From positions 1 through 12,092 of the forward strand of contig WQSD01000019.1 in the NCBI GenBank assembly GCA_009788105.1: a stretch of 12,092 nt of DNA, given 5' to 3'. This document shows positions 5,364-12,092 of this stretch, one piece after another; position 1 is the stretch's first letter; every line of letters begins with the position of its first letter. Source of the stretch: Oscillospiraceae bacterium. Its GTDB lineage: Bacteria; Bacillota; Clostridia; Oscillospirales; CAG-272. Below the pieces are notes generated by a model. That model saw only the letters and a program-made list of their open reading frames with translations. It was not told the DNA's origin and searched no databases. The position numbers were made by a program, and so were the translations under genes.

Positions 5364-7040
5364 CTAAAACAGCCCGGTTATCCGCCCATCTGCGTCAACA
5401 TCAATGCCCTCGGCAGACGGCACTTTCGGCAGTCCGGGCATGGTCATAATGTCCCCGGTTAGGGCGACGATGAACCCTGCCCCGGCGCACAGCTTCAGCC
5501 CTCGCACAGTGACGGCAAAGCCCTCAGGCGCGCCCAGTAAAGCGGCGTTATCCGAGAAACTATATTGGGTTTTCGCCATGCAAATTGGCAAGTCGCCGTA
5601 GCCCATTTGCTCAATAGCGGCAAGCTGTTTTTTCGCCTCGGGAGCAAGGGTTACACCTGTGCCACGATAAATCTTGGTCACAATTGCGTTCAATTTTTCG
5701 GTGACAGTCGTGCCATCTTCGTAGCAATATGCGAAATCGTCAGGTTTGCTTGCCTCTGCAAGGCGAACCACTTCTTCTGCAAGAGCCACGCCGCCCTCGC
5801 CGCCTTTCGCCCACACTTGTGACAGGCAAACATTCACCCCAAGCTGGCGGCAACGCTGTTCCACCAACGCAAGCTCCGCCGCTGTGTCGGTAGGGAATGC
5901 GTTGATAGCAACCACCGCAGACAAGCCAAAGACTTTCCCCACATTCTCCACGTGACGCAATAGATTGGGTAGTCCAGCCTCGAGAGCCTGCAGATTTTCG
6001 GTGTTCAGCTCGTCTTTTTTGCAGCCCCCGTGGTGTTTGAGAGCACGGACAGTAGCAACAATCACCACCGCGTCCGGCACAAGCCCGGTCATGCGGCACT
6101 TAATATCAATGAATTTCTCCGCCCCAAGGTCAGCGCCAAACCCGCTTTCGGTGATGGCGTATTCCCCATAAGCAAGGGCAAGTTTGGTTGCCATTACGCT
6201 GTTACAGCCGTGGGCAATGTTGGCGAAAGGACCGCCGTGGATAAAGGCAGGAGTGCCCTCCAGGGTTTGCACAAGGTTAGGCTTGATGGCATCTTTCAGC
6301 AGTGCCGCCATAGCTCCATGAGCCTTTAGGTCGGCGGCGGTGATTGGCTGTTCCTCACGAGTGTAGCCCACTACAATCCGCCCCAACCGCTCCCGCAGGT
6401 CGGTTATGCTGTCCGCAAGGCACAGGCACGCCATGACCTCGCTTGCCACAGTAATATCAAAGCCGTCCTCACGGGGCATTCCGTTCACACGACTGCCCAA
6501 ACCGCAGGTAATCTGCCGCAGTTGGCGGTCGTTCATGTCCACCACCCGCTTCCATGTGATACGGCGAACATCTATCCCAAGGGTGTTCCCCTGGAAAATA
6601 TGGTTGTCTATCATCGCGGCAAGCAGGTTATTCGCCGCAGAAATGGCGTGCATATCCCCGGTGAAGTGGAGGTTGATGTCCTCCATGGGGATAACCTGGG
6701 CATATCCGCCCCCTGCCGCGCCCCCTTTCATGCCAAAGACAGGGCCAAGGCTTGGCTCACGCAGAGCAACCACCGACCGCTTGCCGATTTTGCGCAGGGC
6801 GTCCGCAAGACCAACGGTGGTGGTGGTTTTCCCCTCTCCCGCAGGGGTGGGGTTAATGGCGGTGACAAGAATCAGCTTGCCCTGTGGGCGGTGGGCCCAA
6901 TTACCCAGAGCGGCACAGTCAATCTTTGCCTTGGTGTGACCGTATGGCAGAACACTTTCGGCTGGTACGCCGAGAGATTCGGCGATTTTGGTTATCGGTA
7001 GTGCTGTCGCCTCTTGGGCGATTTGAATGTCAGTTTTCAT
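5364..7040 (-). CDS. fhs: Formate-tetrahydrofolate ligase (10-formyl-THF synthetase)
   Basis: This 558-residue protein has the full family length. It has the P-loop TPAGEGKT at residues 65-72, the EPSLGPVFGMKGGAAGGGYAQ segment near 94-115, and a conserved C-terminal region with QYSFSDN and GDIMTMPGLP. It joins formate to tetrahydrofolate using ATP to give 10-formyl-THF, in the cytoplasm, feeding purine synthesis and, in acetogens, the methyl branch of the Wood-Ljungdahl pathway. One gene alone does not show acetogenesis. GAGGAAG at 7046-7052 supports the ATG at 7040. It follows the TPR gene by 58 nt, a spacer that contains a 30-nt tandem duplication, and no promoter is apparent there, so it is probably the last gene of the pgk-led unit. 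Confidence 0.97.
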   Translation of the reverse strand: MKTDIQIAQEATALPITKIAESLGVPAESVLPYGHTKAKIDCAALGNWAHRPQGKLILVTAINPTPAGEGKTTTTVGLADALRKIGKRSVVALREPSLGPVFGMKGGAAGGGYAQVIPMEDINLHFTGDMHAISAANNLLAAMIDNHIFQGNTLGIDVRRITWKRVVDMNDRQLRQITCGLGSRVNGMPREDGFDITVASEVMACLCLADSITDLRERLGRIVVGYTREEQPITAADLKAHGAMAALLKDAIKPNLVQTLEGTPAFIHGGPFANIAHGCNSVMATKLALAYGEYAITESGFGADLGAEKFIDIKCRMTGLVPDAVVIVATVRALKHHGGCKKDELNTENLQALEAGLPNLLRHVENVGKVFGLSAVVAINAFPTDTAAELALVEQRCRQLGVNVCLSQVWAKGGEGGVALAEEVVRLAEASKPDDFAYCYEDGTTVTEKLNAIVTKIYRGTGVTLAPEAKKQLAAIEQMGYGDLPICMAKTQYSFSDNAALLGAPEGFAVTVRGLKLCAGAGFIVALTGDIMTMPGLPKVPSAEGIDVDADGRITGLF

Positions 7041-7055
7041 TGTTACTTCCTCTTG

Positions 7056-7112
7056 TTTTTTCCTTAGATTAAAAATTACTTATTATTTTTTCCTTAGACT
7101 AAAAATTACTTA
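7056..7112. repeat. Tandem duplication, 30-nt period, spanning the TPR stop codon
   Basis: Two 27-nt units (7056-7082, 7086-7112) differ at one base (7069 T, 7099 C). On the coding strand the change gives TAG as the actual stop of the TPR gene and TAA in the duplicate. The duplicated piece therefore contains the last codons and stop of the TPR gene plus an AAGGAAAAAA tract resembling a weak ribosome binding site. Confidence 0.85.
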
Positions 7113-8538
7113 ATATCCCTTCTATCATTTCAATGATTTCCGGTGGGAGTGATGGCGTTTTTTCATGAACTTCAAGGGCTTTTCGCAAGTCGGCAACACC
7201 CTCTTCAAAGCGGTCTTGACTGCCGTAAATATTCCCTCGATTAAAGTACGCTAAAGCAAATTCGGGAGCGAGTTCTATCGCTTTGTTAAAATCGGCAAGA
7301 GCTTCGTCCGTTTTCCCCGTATTTGCGTTAATGCTTCCTCTTTCGCAGTAAGCCAATGCAATGGTGCTATCAAGTTGTATAGCTTGGTTAAGGTCAGCAA
7401 AGGCTTCTTCTAAATTAGCAAGTGCATGATGCACCACGCCTCTATAACAATAAACCAATCCCTGTTCATGCCCAATGTCAATTGCTTTGTTGTAATCCTG
7501 CAGAGCCTCTTCATGGCGACCGGTGTTAAGGAAAGTATTGCCACGATTAAAATATGCCTGTGCTAATTCGGGGTCAAGCTCTATTGCTTTGTCGCAATCC
7601 TCAAGTGACGCATCAAAATTCCTAAGAGCATTGTTTGCAAGCCCCCTGTTGTTATACGCAAGTGCGATGTTTGGGTCAAGTTCTATTGCTTTATCGCTAT
7701 CCGCAATTGACTCATCAAAGTGACCTATGCCAAGATACACTGCTCCGCGATTAAGATACCCCTCTGCAAGGTCATCGGCAAGGTCAATCACTTTATTAAA
7801 ATCAGCAAGAGCCTGTGGGAAAAATCCCAAGGACATATAAATAGCACCACGGGCAATATATGCGGGTGTAAATTTATCATTTAGTGAAATAGCCTTGTTG
7901 TAGTTCGCAACTGATTCTTCATAGCGTGACGGGTCGCTCGCCATTATATAATCTCCGTAACCACAATAAGCCAAAGCGCATTCCGGGTCAAGCCCAAGTG
8001 CTTTCGTTATGTCTTCCTTGGCATCTTCATGGCGACCAAACAGTATATGTAAGCGACCACGTGTGGCATAGTTATCTGAATCCTCCGGGTCAATTTGAAT
8101 AGCTTTGTTTAGGTCCGCAAAAGCCTCTTCGTAACGGAGCACTGCACTATATACTTCACCCCTTAAACCATAGTAAATTGCATCGTCAGGGTCAAGCTCT
8201 ATTGCTTTATTATACTCATCAATAGCTTTGTCGTACTGCTTTTGCTCACAGTAAATAGACCCTCGTCCACAGTAGGCGGGGGCATAGTTTGGGTTCTCTG
8301 CTATTGCTTTATCACAATCAGCAAAAGCCCGGTCAAACTGTTTCAACCACGCAAGTGCATATATTCGCCTGCGAAAGCATTTAGGGTGATTTGGCTCAAG
8401 CGCCAGCCCCTTGTCGCAGTCAGCAATAGCAAGGTCGTATTCCGCAACCTTGTTGTACTCGAACGCCCGCTCGGCATAAAGCTCCGCCGTTGGGTTGTCA
8501 TCAATTTGCTTTGTCAGTTTCTCGATTTTCTTGTTCAT
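7099..8538 (-). CDS. Tetratricopeptide-repeat protein
   Basis: Nearly the whole protein is about thirteen 34-residue TPR units, with the recurring pattern AYxNRGxxxxxxGxxxEAxxDxxKAIELDP. TPR arrays form superhelical protein-binding scaffolds; the partner is unknown. No signal peptide, membrane segment or catalytic domain is visible, so a cytoplasmic adaptor is likely. Of two nearby ATGs (8544 and 8538), the inner one is chosen because GGGAG lies 6 nt before it, whereas for the outer one the spacing is nearly zero. A short charged N-terminus (NKKIEKLTKQIDDNP) precedes the first repeat. The gene starts 24 nt after the DUF2442 gene and ends 58 nt before fhs. Confidence 0.92.
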   Translation of the reverse strand: MNKKIEKLTKQIDDNPTAELYAERAFEYNKVAEYDLAIADCDKGLALEPNHPKCFRRRIYALAWLKQFDRAFADCDKAIAENPNYAPAYCGRGSIYCEQKQYDKAIDEYNKAIELDPDDAIYYGLRGEVYSAVLRYEEAFADLNKAIQIDPEDSDNYATRGRLHILFGRHEDAKEDITKALGLDPECALAYCGYGDYIMASDPSRYEESVANYNKAISLNDKFTPAYIARGAIYMSLGFFPQALADFNKVIDLADDLAEGYLNRGAVYLGIGHFDESIADSDKAIELDPNIALAYNNRGLANNALRNFDASLEDCDKAIELDPELAQAYFNRGNTFLNTGRHEEALQDYNKAIDIGHEQGLVYCYRGVVHHALANLEEAFADLNQAIQLDSTIALAYCERGSINANTGKTDEALADFNKAIELAPEFALAYFNRGNIYGSQDRFEEGVADLRKALEVHEKTPSLPPEIIEMIEGILSNF

Positions 8539-8562
8539 ATGCATCTCCCTAATGTTTCATCA

Positions 8563-8850
8563 TCACACAGTATCCACTGGTGTACTTTCGATATACAGGC
8601 AATCGGGGCAATAGTCTATATCCCCATCACACCATGACGGCGAACCATACTCAACCGTTACTTGTTCAAATATTGCCTTATCCTTTATCGGAGCAAAGGC
8701 AGGATATTGCAAAAGCTCGTTACAATCGAATATACGCCGTTCTCCGTTAGTGAAAGTTATGTCGAGCCTGTAACCCTCCAACGGTGCAATACTCGCCGCT
8801 CTTGGGGCTAATTTGCCACGAGAGATAATTTCATCATTAACTTTATTCAT
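8563..8850 (-). CDS. DUF2442-domain protein
   Basis: This 95-residue protein contains, from about residue 18, the DUF2442 pattern: PRAASIAPLEGYRLDITF, NGERRIFD, LLQYPAFAPIKD, F..V.VEYG and W.DGDIDYCPDCLY. The family has a small alpha/beta fold related to the NE0471 N-terminal domain, with no established activity, and is often encoded beside DUF4160 proteins. The AGGAGG site 5 nt before the ATG is close to ideal. The gene before it (stop at 8860, 9 nt away) ends with a DUF4160-like tail, which fits that pairing. It could be part of a toxin-antitoxin-like or regulatory pair, but this is inference from gene order. Confidence 0.85.
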   Translation of the reverse strand: MNKVNDEIISRGKLAPRAASIAPLEGYRLDITFTNGERRIFDCNELLQYPAFAPIKDKAIFEQVTVEYGSPSWCDGDIDYCPDCLYIESTPVDTV

Positions 8851-8859
8851 GAAAACCTC

Positions 8860-9003
8860 CTATTTCAAAGGGTCTATGCGGAAAGTGGTTTCACCATTAA
8901 CCGCAAGTGACCAGTTCGCCTTTAATTCCTCTTCGCGCAATAACGCCCAAGCCTTGACATAGGCAGAGGCGCACGTTTCTTTTATGTCTTTGCTTCTGTG
9001 CAT
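8860..9003 (-). CDS. Shortened DUF4160-like protein (C-terminal half only)
   Basis: An ATG at 9003 opens 47 codons to a TAG at 8860. The tail YVKAWALLREEEL, KANWSLAVNGE, FRIDPLK matches the C-terminal half of DUF4160 proteins (W..LH..ELL.NW..A..GE..F.I.PL). The usual N-terminal half with the RMY..DH.PPHFH segment is absent, and an in-frame stop lies 36 nt upstream of the ATG. No good ribosome binding site precedes the ATG. It could be a remnant, or a short version translated by coupling from the upstream gene. The intact DUF2442 gene follows after 9 nt, the common order for this pair. Confidence 0.55.
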   Translation of the reverse strand: MHRSKDIKETCASAYVKAWALLREEELKANWSLAVNGETTFRIDPLK

Positions 9004-9042
9004 AACAAGGGCGACTTTCGCCGCCCCCTTATACGCCTATCC

Positions 9043-9312
9043 TTAATGGTTATCGTAGCTACGCTCGATTCTGTTTTGTTCTGCAACTGCTTCTGCACGC
9101 TTATTCGCAACAACTTTGCCAAGATAAACAGCACAAACCACAAGAACAACAAAGATAACCAGCACTAACCAGTAACCCGACAAAAATTCACCGATAGTGT
9201 AATGTCCCACTATCACTCGCATTATAAACAGAAACAAAGATATAAGCCCGGTAATTGACGAGCCAACCTGTATTGCTTTTGTAAACAACTGCAACATTCC
9301 AAGCGATTTCAT
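9043..9312 (-). CDS. Small membrane protein with two predicted helices
   Basis: This 89-residue protein has hydrophobic segments at about residues 13-35 and 47-68 and a charged tail (KRAEAVAEQNRIERSYDNH) that may form a short amphipathic or coiled-coil helix. I do not recognise a family. An AAGGAG ribosome binding site lies about 6 nt before the ATG. The gene starts 11 nt after the pgk stop, so it is almost certainly co-transcribed with pgk. Confidence 0.75.
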   Translation of the reverse strand: MKSLGMLQLFTKAIQVGSSITGLISLFLFIMRVIVGHYTIGEFLSGYWLVLVIFVVLVVCAVYLGKVVANKRAEAVAEQNRIERSYDNH

Positions 9313-9323
9313 GTCTTTCTCCT

Positions 9324-10526
9324 TTACTTATCGTTTAGGCAAGCAATGCCGGGTAGCACCAAGCCCTCAAGGAACTCAAGACTTGCGCCGCCACCTGTTG
9401 AGATGTGTGTGATTTGGTCGTCATAGCCCAACTGCTCACACGCCGCCGCAGAGTCCCCGCCACCGACAATAGAAATAGCGTCGCTTTCCGCAAGCGCTTT
9501 TGCAACAGCCAACGTGCCTTTGTTAAGCACAGGGTTCTCGAACACCCCCATAGGGCCATTCCACACAACGGTTTTAGCGTTTTTCACCTCTGTGGCGAAA
9601 AGCTCCGCAGATTTCGGACCAATGTCCAGACCGTCTTTGCCATCCGGGATGTCGCGTCCGTCAATCAAGGTCACAGGAATGTCTGCATCAATGGGGTTTG
9701 GGAAAGCGTCCGCAACCATACGGTCAACAGGAAGCAGGATTTTCACCCCCTTAGCTTCAGCTTCCGCAAGAACGTTTTTGCAGTAGTCGATTTTGCTCTC
9801 GTCCATCAAGCTGTCCCCTACAGTGTGACCCATCGCCGCAAGGAAGGTGTAGCTCATTCCGCCGCCGATAATTAGGGTGTCCACTTTGGTCAGCAGGTTT
9901 TGCACCACGTTCAGCTTGTCAGAGATTTTCGCTCCGCCAAGAATTGACACAAATGGACGCTCAGGGTTTTCGAGAGCTTTGCCCATAATGCCAATCTCTT
10001 TTTGAATCAGGTATCCGCACACAGCAGGAAGATAGTCAGCCACTCCTGCCGTGGACGCATGGGCGCGGTGCGCCGTGCCGAAAGCGTCGTTGACGAAGAT
10101 TTCCGCCATGTCAGCAAGAGCTTTTGCCATGGTTGGGTCGTTCTTTTCTTCGCGGGCGTCAAAGCGGGTGTTTTCCAGCAGCACGGCCTCGCCTTCGCCT
10201 AATGCAGCGGCCTTCGCGGCGGCGTCAGGGCCTACGGTGTCAGCGGCAAGAGCCACGTTTTTGCCCAACAGCTCGCTTAGGCGGGCGGCAACAGGGGCAA
10301 GAGAATACTTCGGGTTCACTTCGCCTTTTGGTTTGCCCATGTGCGAGCAAAGAATCACCTTCGCTCCGTTGTCAAGCAGGTATTTGATAGTAGGCAAAGC
10401 CTCTACAATGCGCTTGTCGCTTGTGATTTTGCCCTCTTTCATTGGTACATTAAAGTCACAGCGTACAAGAGTGCGTTTCCCCTTGACACAAATATCTTCA
10501 ATGCTTTTTTTGTTGTAATTAGCCAT
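9324..10526 (-). CDS. pgk: Phosphoglycerate kinase
   Basis: This 400-residue protein has the full family length with every landmark: RCDFNVP at residues 22-28, the substrate-binding SHMGKPKG near 71-78, LENTRFDAREEKND, NDAFGTAHRAHAST, the nucleotide site with GGAKISDKL, WNGPMGVFE, and the C-terminal VGGGDSAAA and STGGGASLEFLEG. It makes ATP from 1,3-bisphosphoglycerate in lower glycolysis, in the cytoplasm. GAGGA precedes the ATG by about 6 nt. A promoter lies 37 nt further up. Neither gap nor tpiA, its usual partners, is beside it; it leads a unit of small and unusual genes instead. Confidence 0.98.
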   Translation of the reverse strand: MANYNKKSIEDICVKGKRTLVRCDFNVPMKEGKITSDKRIVEALPTIKYLLDNGAKVILCSHMGKPKGEVNPKYSLAPVAARLSELLGKNVALAADTVGPDAAAKAAALGEGEAVLLENTRFDAREEKNDPTMAKALADMAEIFVNDAFGTAHRAHASTAGVADYLPAVCGYLIQKEIGIMGKALENPERPFVSILGGAKISDKLNVVQNLLTKVDTLIIGGGMSYTFLAAMGHTVGDSLMDESKIDYCKNVLAEAEAKGVKILLPVDRMVADAFPNPIDADIPVTLIDGRDIPDGKDGLDIGPKSAELFATEVKNAKTVVWNGPMGVFENPVLNKGTLAVAKALAESDAISIVGGGDSAAACEQLGYDDQITHISTGGGASLEFLEGLVLPGIACLNDK

Positions 10527-10562
10527 TTGTTTGTCCTCACTTAATGAAAATTATTTGATGTA

Positions 10563-10591
10563 ATTATATCATATATTGTGGCAAATAGCAA
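10563..10591 (-). promoter_or_regulatory. Promoter for pgk
   Basis: On the minus strand, TTGCTA (10586-10591), a 17-nt spacer and a perfect TATAAT (10563-10568) lie about 37 nt before the pgk ATG. It is back to back with the tRNA promoter, with an AT-rich segment (10604-10625, possible AT-only hairpin) between them. Confidence 0.8.
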
Positions 10592-10637
10592 TAGGGTAGG
10601 AAGAAAAAATCTTTTTTGATTTTTTTGCAAAATGCTC

Positions 10638-10666
10638 TTGACAAACTGATATTTTAACGCTATAAT
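10638..10666 (+). promoter_or_regulatory. Consensus promoter for tRNA-Ala
   Basis: TTGACA (10638-10643), a 17-nt spacer and TATAAT (10661-10666) form a perfect sigma-70/A consensus. The expected start near 10673 would leave a leader of about 20 nt before the tRNA. Confidence 0.92.
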
Positions 10667-10694
10667 ATAGGGGTGCGATTGTTTTGCACACCTT

Positions 10695-10771
10695 GGGGCA
10701 TTAGCGCAGCTGGCTAGCGCACCACACTGGCAGTGTGGGGGTCACCAGTTCGAATCTGGTATGCTCCACCA
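10695..10771 (+). tRNA. tRNA-Ala (anticodon GGC)
   Basis: The acceptor arms GGGGCAT (10695-10701) and ATGCTCC (10761-10767) pair with a G3-U70 wobble, the alanine identity element. The anticodon stem CCACA/TGTGG encloses the loop CTGGCAG, giving anticodon GGC (codon GCC). The T arm ACCAG-TTCGAAT-CTGGT is canonical. The discriminator is A and CCA is encoded at 10769-10771. Confidence 0.96.
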
Positions 10772-10796
10772 GTCGCAACGCGACGCGAATAAATCA

Positions 10797-10822
10797 GGGT
10801 TTGCTTTGTGCGAACCCTTTTT
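10797..10822 (+). terminator. Intrinsic terminator after tRNA-Ala
   Basis: GGGTTTGC and GCGAACCC form an 8-bp stem (one T-G wobble) around the loop TTTGT, followed directly by TTTTT. It lies 25 nt after the tRNA, as expected for its terminator. Confidence 0.9.
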
Positions 10823-10849
10823 GCTTTCAATCACCAATATCAGCGCTGA

Positions 10850-10909
10850 GGGGTAGTTATTTTCGCATGAAGGGGAATTCATTTCCCCGTAAGCGAAAAT
10901 AACTGCCCC
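10850..10909. repeat. 60-nt palindromic element (copy 2)
   Basis: Arms of 17 nt (10850-10866 and 10893-10909) pair throughout with one G-T wobble and enclose a 26-nt core (10867-10892) that is the exact reverse complement of the core at 2603-2628. The outer arm sequences of the two copies differ, yet each pairs with its own partner. It lies between the two terminator copies behind the tRNA. Confidence 0.85.
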
Positions 10910-10980
10910 GAACACTTGCGTACGATTAAACGAACGGTACTGTTGGCGAATGAATGGCGAGTCGCCGTAGACGATAATCA

Positions 10981-11006
10981 GGGTTTGCTTTGTGCATGCC
11001 CTTTTT
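10981..11006 (+). terminator. Second, weaker copy of the tRNA terminator
   Basis: GGGTTTGC-TTTGT-GCATGCCC-TTTTT repeats the terminator at 10797-10822. Twenty bases (10976-10995) are identical to 10792-10811, and the second half of the stem has changes that leave one T-T mismatch and one wobble. It can still fold and keeps the T-run, so it may act as a back-up stop. Confidence 0.6.
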
Positions 11007-11170
11007 GCTTTCCCAGCCTGCCCCTTCCGCCACTCCTCAAACTCTCGCTTGCCCTGCTCGCTCTCGAAATCCCTCTGAAATTCAGGCAAAAGCCCCCTTG
11101 CTAGGCGTGAAATGCATTTTCTGCCAAATGGCGCACTTTGTACAAGTCGTGTATGTATCAAAATATAGGG

Positions 11171-11199
11171 TTGCATTCCTCGCGAAATCATGATATACT
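11171..11199 (+). promoter_or_regulatory. Promoter for the PHP-domain gene
   Basis: TTGCAT (11171-11176), a 17-nt spacer and TATACT (11194-11199, preceded by TGA) lie 33 nt before the ATG, giving a leader of about 27 nt. Confidence 0.75.
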
Positions 11200-11232
11200 A
11201 TTCCCACCAACACTCACCCACAGGAGCAATCT

Positions 11233-11967
11233 ATGTCATATCTTTTTGATCTTCATGTTCATACAGCCGAGTCCAGCGGATGCGGGCAAGTCCCTGGAGG
11301 GGACATGATTCGCTGTTATCACCAGCGCGGCTATGCAGGCGTAGTTATTACCGACCATCTTGTAGGCGGATATGTTAATGGCAAATGCGCACATACAACA
11401 GCAACCGATTGGCAGGGGAAAGTTGATGGACTGATTAAAGGCTATGCCGAAGCTCGCAAGGTAGGCGACGAGCTTGGTATGGTTGTACTTTTTGGCTGGG
11501 AATATAGGACAAAATACGCTGCCGGAATGGCAGACCTGCTCACCTATGGACTGGACGCGGAATTTTTGCTTGCTAACCCTCAGCTTGATGGCATGGAAGG
11601 CGACGAATATGTGGACTTTGTCCAGTCATCAGGCGGTTTGGTGAGCTTTGCCCACCCATATCGCCATATGCCGCAGGACTATGTGCCACCGCACACCAAT
11701 GTCGCCGCCGTGGAGGTGCTTAACGCCTGCCACCACACGGAAAAATACCCTGGAGGTTTTGACCTCCTGGCCCTTGCATTTGCAAGCAAGCATGATATGC
11801 TTCCCTTGGCAGGATGCGATGCCCATCACTTACACGAGGTGGACGGCACAGGAATGTTGTTTGACACCCGTCCTACCAACAACAACGAGCTTTTGGCGGC
11901 GATTCACAAAGGGCAATATAAACTGATTTTGCAAGGAAAAGAGTGGGATATGACCAGACAAACATAA
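11233..11967 (+). CDS. PHP-domain metal-dependent phosphoesterase
   Basis: This 244-residue protein is a stand-alone PHP domain. The metal ligands are visible in order: DLHVHT (H8, H10), ITDH (D41, H42), GWEY (E90), FAHPYR (H141) and GCDAHH (D196, H198). Relatives hydrolyse phosphate esters with a trinuclear metal centre, for example histidinol phosphate or nucleotide/oligonucleotide phosphates; the substrate here cannot be told. It is cytoplasmic, with no signal peptide. AGGAG at 11222-11226 lies 6 nt before the ATG. It has its own promoter and is followed only by an AT-rich tract, so it appears monocistronic. A PolC- or HisJ-type assignment is unlikely because the protein is a single short domain. 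Confidence 0.92.
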   Translation: MSYLFDLHVHTAESSGCGQVPGGDMIRCYHQRGYAGVVITDHLVGGYVNGKCAHTTATDWQGKVDGLIKGYAEARKVGDELGMVVLFGWEYRTKYAAGMADLLTYGLDAEFLLANPQLDGMEGDEYVDFVQSSGGLVSFAHPYRHMPQDYVPPHTNVAAVEVLNACHHTEKYPGGFDLLALAFASKHDMLPLAGCDAHHLHEVDGTGMLFDTRPTNNNELLAAIHKGQYKLILQGKEWDMTRQT

Positions 11968-11975
11968 AAAAACAT

Positions 11976-11994
11976 AAAAAAATTTTATTTTTTT
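11976..11994 (+). terminator. Possible weak AT-only terminator after the PHP gene
   Basis: A run of seven A, a TTTTA loop and seven T could fold just past the stop codon, but the stem has no GC pairs and the T-run is part of the stem. Termination here is uncertain. Confidence 0.25.
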
Positions 11995-12005
11995 GAAAAT
12001 AAGTA

Positions 12006-12034
12006 TTGACAAGGCAGATTTCATGTGCTATAAT
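12006..12034 (+). promoter_or_regulatory. Consensus promoter pointing out of the window
   Basis: TTGACA (12006-12011), a 17-nt spacer and TATAAT (12029-12034) form a perfect consensus. An ATG at 12060 opens MSVLNISADKR to the edge, only 26 nt past the -10 box and with only a weak GGCGGGG before it. The promoter may serve that frame or an RNA gene; too little sequence remains to tell. Confidence 0.85.
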
Positions 12035-12092
12035 ACTCCTTGTGGCGGGGCCAACTTATATGAGTGTGTTGAATATCTCGGCGGATAAGCGG

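Larger units (their letters stand above)
10772..11232. other. 461-bp intergenic region between tRNA-Ala and the PHP gene
   Basis: It holds the tRNA terminator, the palindrome, the second terminator copy and the PHP promoter. A reverse-strand open frame covers most of it but runs through the tRNA's 3' end, so it is not taken as a gene. Its segment at 11003-11101 has gene-like composition and may be a remnant. Confidence 0.75.

Noticed and set aside
4878..5449. Several overlapping short frames in the repeat region
   Set aside because: They follow the direct and inverted repeats in both strands, share peptide pieces because of the repeats, and lack ribosome binding sites.
10604..10625. AT-only hairpin between the divergent promoters
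   Set aside because: A-run and T-run pairing only; weak, and no gene ends next to it, so no terminator is claimed.
10742..11191. 149-codon reverse-strand open frame behind the tRNA
   Set aside because: It reads through the 3' part of the tRNA (ending in SIPDSNW, a common artefact of tRNA antisense), crosses both terminators and the palindrome, and its start overlaps the PHP promoter without a ribosome binding site.

Overview
The window looks like part of a chromosome from a Clostridia-type member of the Bacillota, probably an uncultured anaerobe. This is inference from several signs: AGGAG-type ribosome binding sites, consensus TTGACA-17-TATAAT promoters, an encoded CCA on the tRNA, a formate-tetrahydrofolate ligase, a DUF6485-like cysteine-rich miniprotein, and repeat-laden intergenic regions. 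I cannot name a species. All protein genes except the last are on the minus strand.

Read in the direction of minus-strand transcription, the layout is as follows. (1) A likely long transcription unit begins at a good promoter near 10563-10591. It carries pgk (9324-10526), a small two-helix membrane protein (9043-9312), a shortened DUF4160-like gene (8860-9003), a DUF2442 gene (8563-8850), a TPR-repeat protein (7099-8538) and fhs (5364-7040). Gaps are only 9 to 58 nt and no internal terminator is visible. (2) A 791-bp non-coding stretch (4573-5363) is built almost entirely from hairpin modules and direct and inverted repeats. (3) A translationally coupled trio follows: a MIP-family channel (3889-4572), a DUF6485-like Cys-rich protein (3695-3889) and an AEC-family transporter (2661-3695). 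Both joints are one-base TAATG stop/start overlaps. (4) A 387-bp non-coding stretch holds three diverged direct-repeat units and a 58-nt perfect palindrome. (5) A second operon carries pgeF (1503-2273), a lipoprotein (295-1479) and a cyclophilin-type peptidylprolyl isomerase cut by the window edge (1-271). The two 23-nt spacers either side of the lipoprotein gene share 21 identical bases.

On the plus strand, a perfect consensus promoter drives tRNA-Ala(GGC) (10695-10771), which ends in a clean intrinsic terminator. A second, weaker copy of that terminator lies 184 nt further on, and a copy of the palindrome seen near 2600 lies between the two. A PHP-domain phosphoesterase gene (11233-11967) with its own promoter follows. 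Another perfect consensus promoter at 12006-12034 points out of the window.

The known genes cover lower glycolysis (pgk), one-carbon metabolism (fhs), cell-wall precursor proofreading or purine salvage (pgeF) and protein folding (peptidylprolyl isomerase). The less ordinary material is the family of non-coding palindromes and modular hairpins with compensating base changes, the coupled channel/Cys-rich/transporter operon, and the shortened DUF4160 next to an intact DUF2442.
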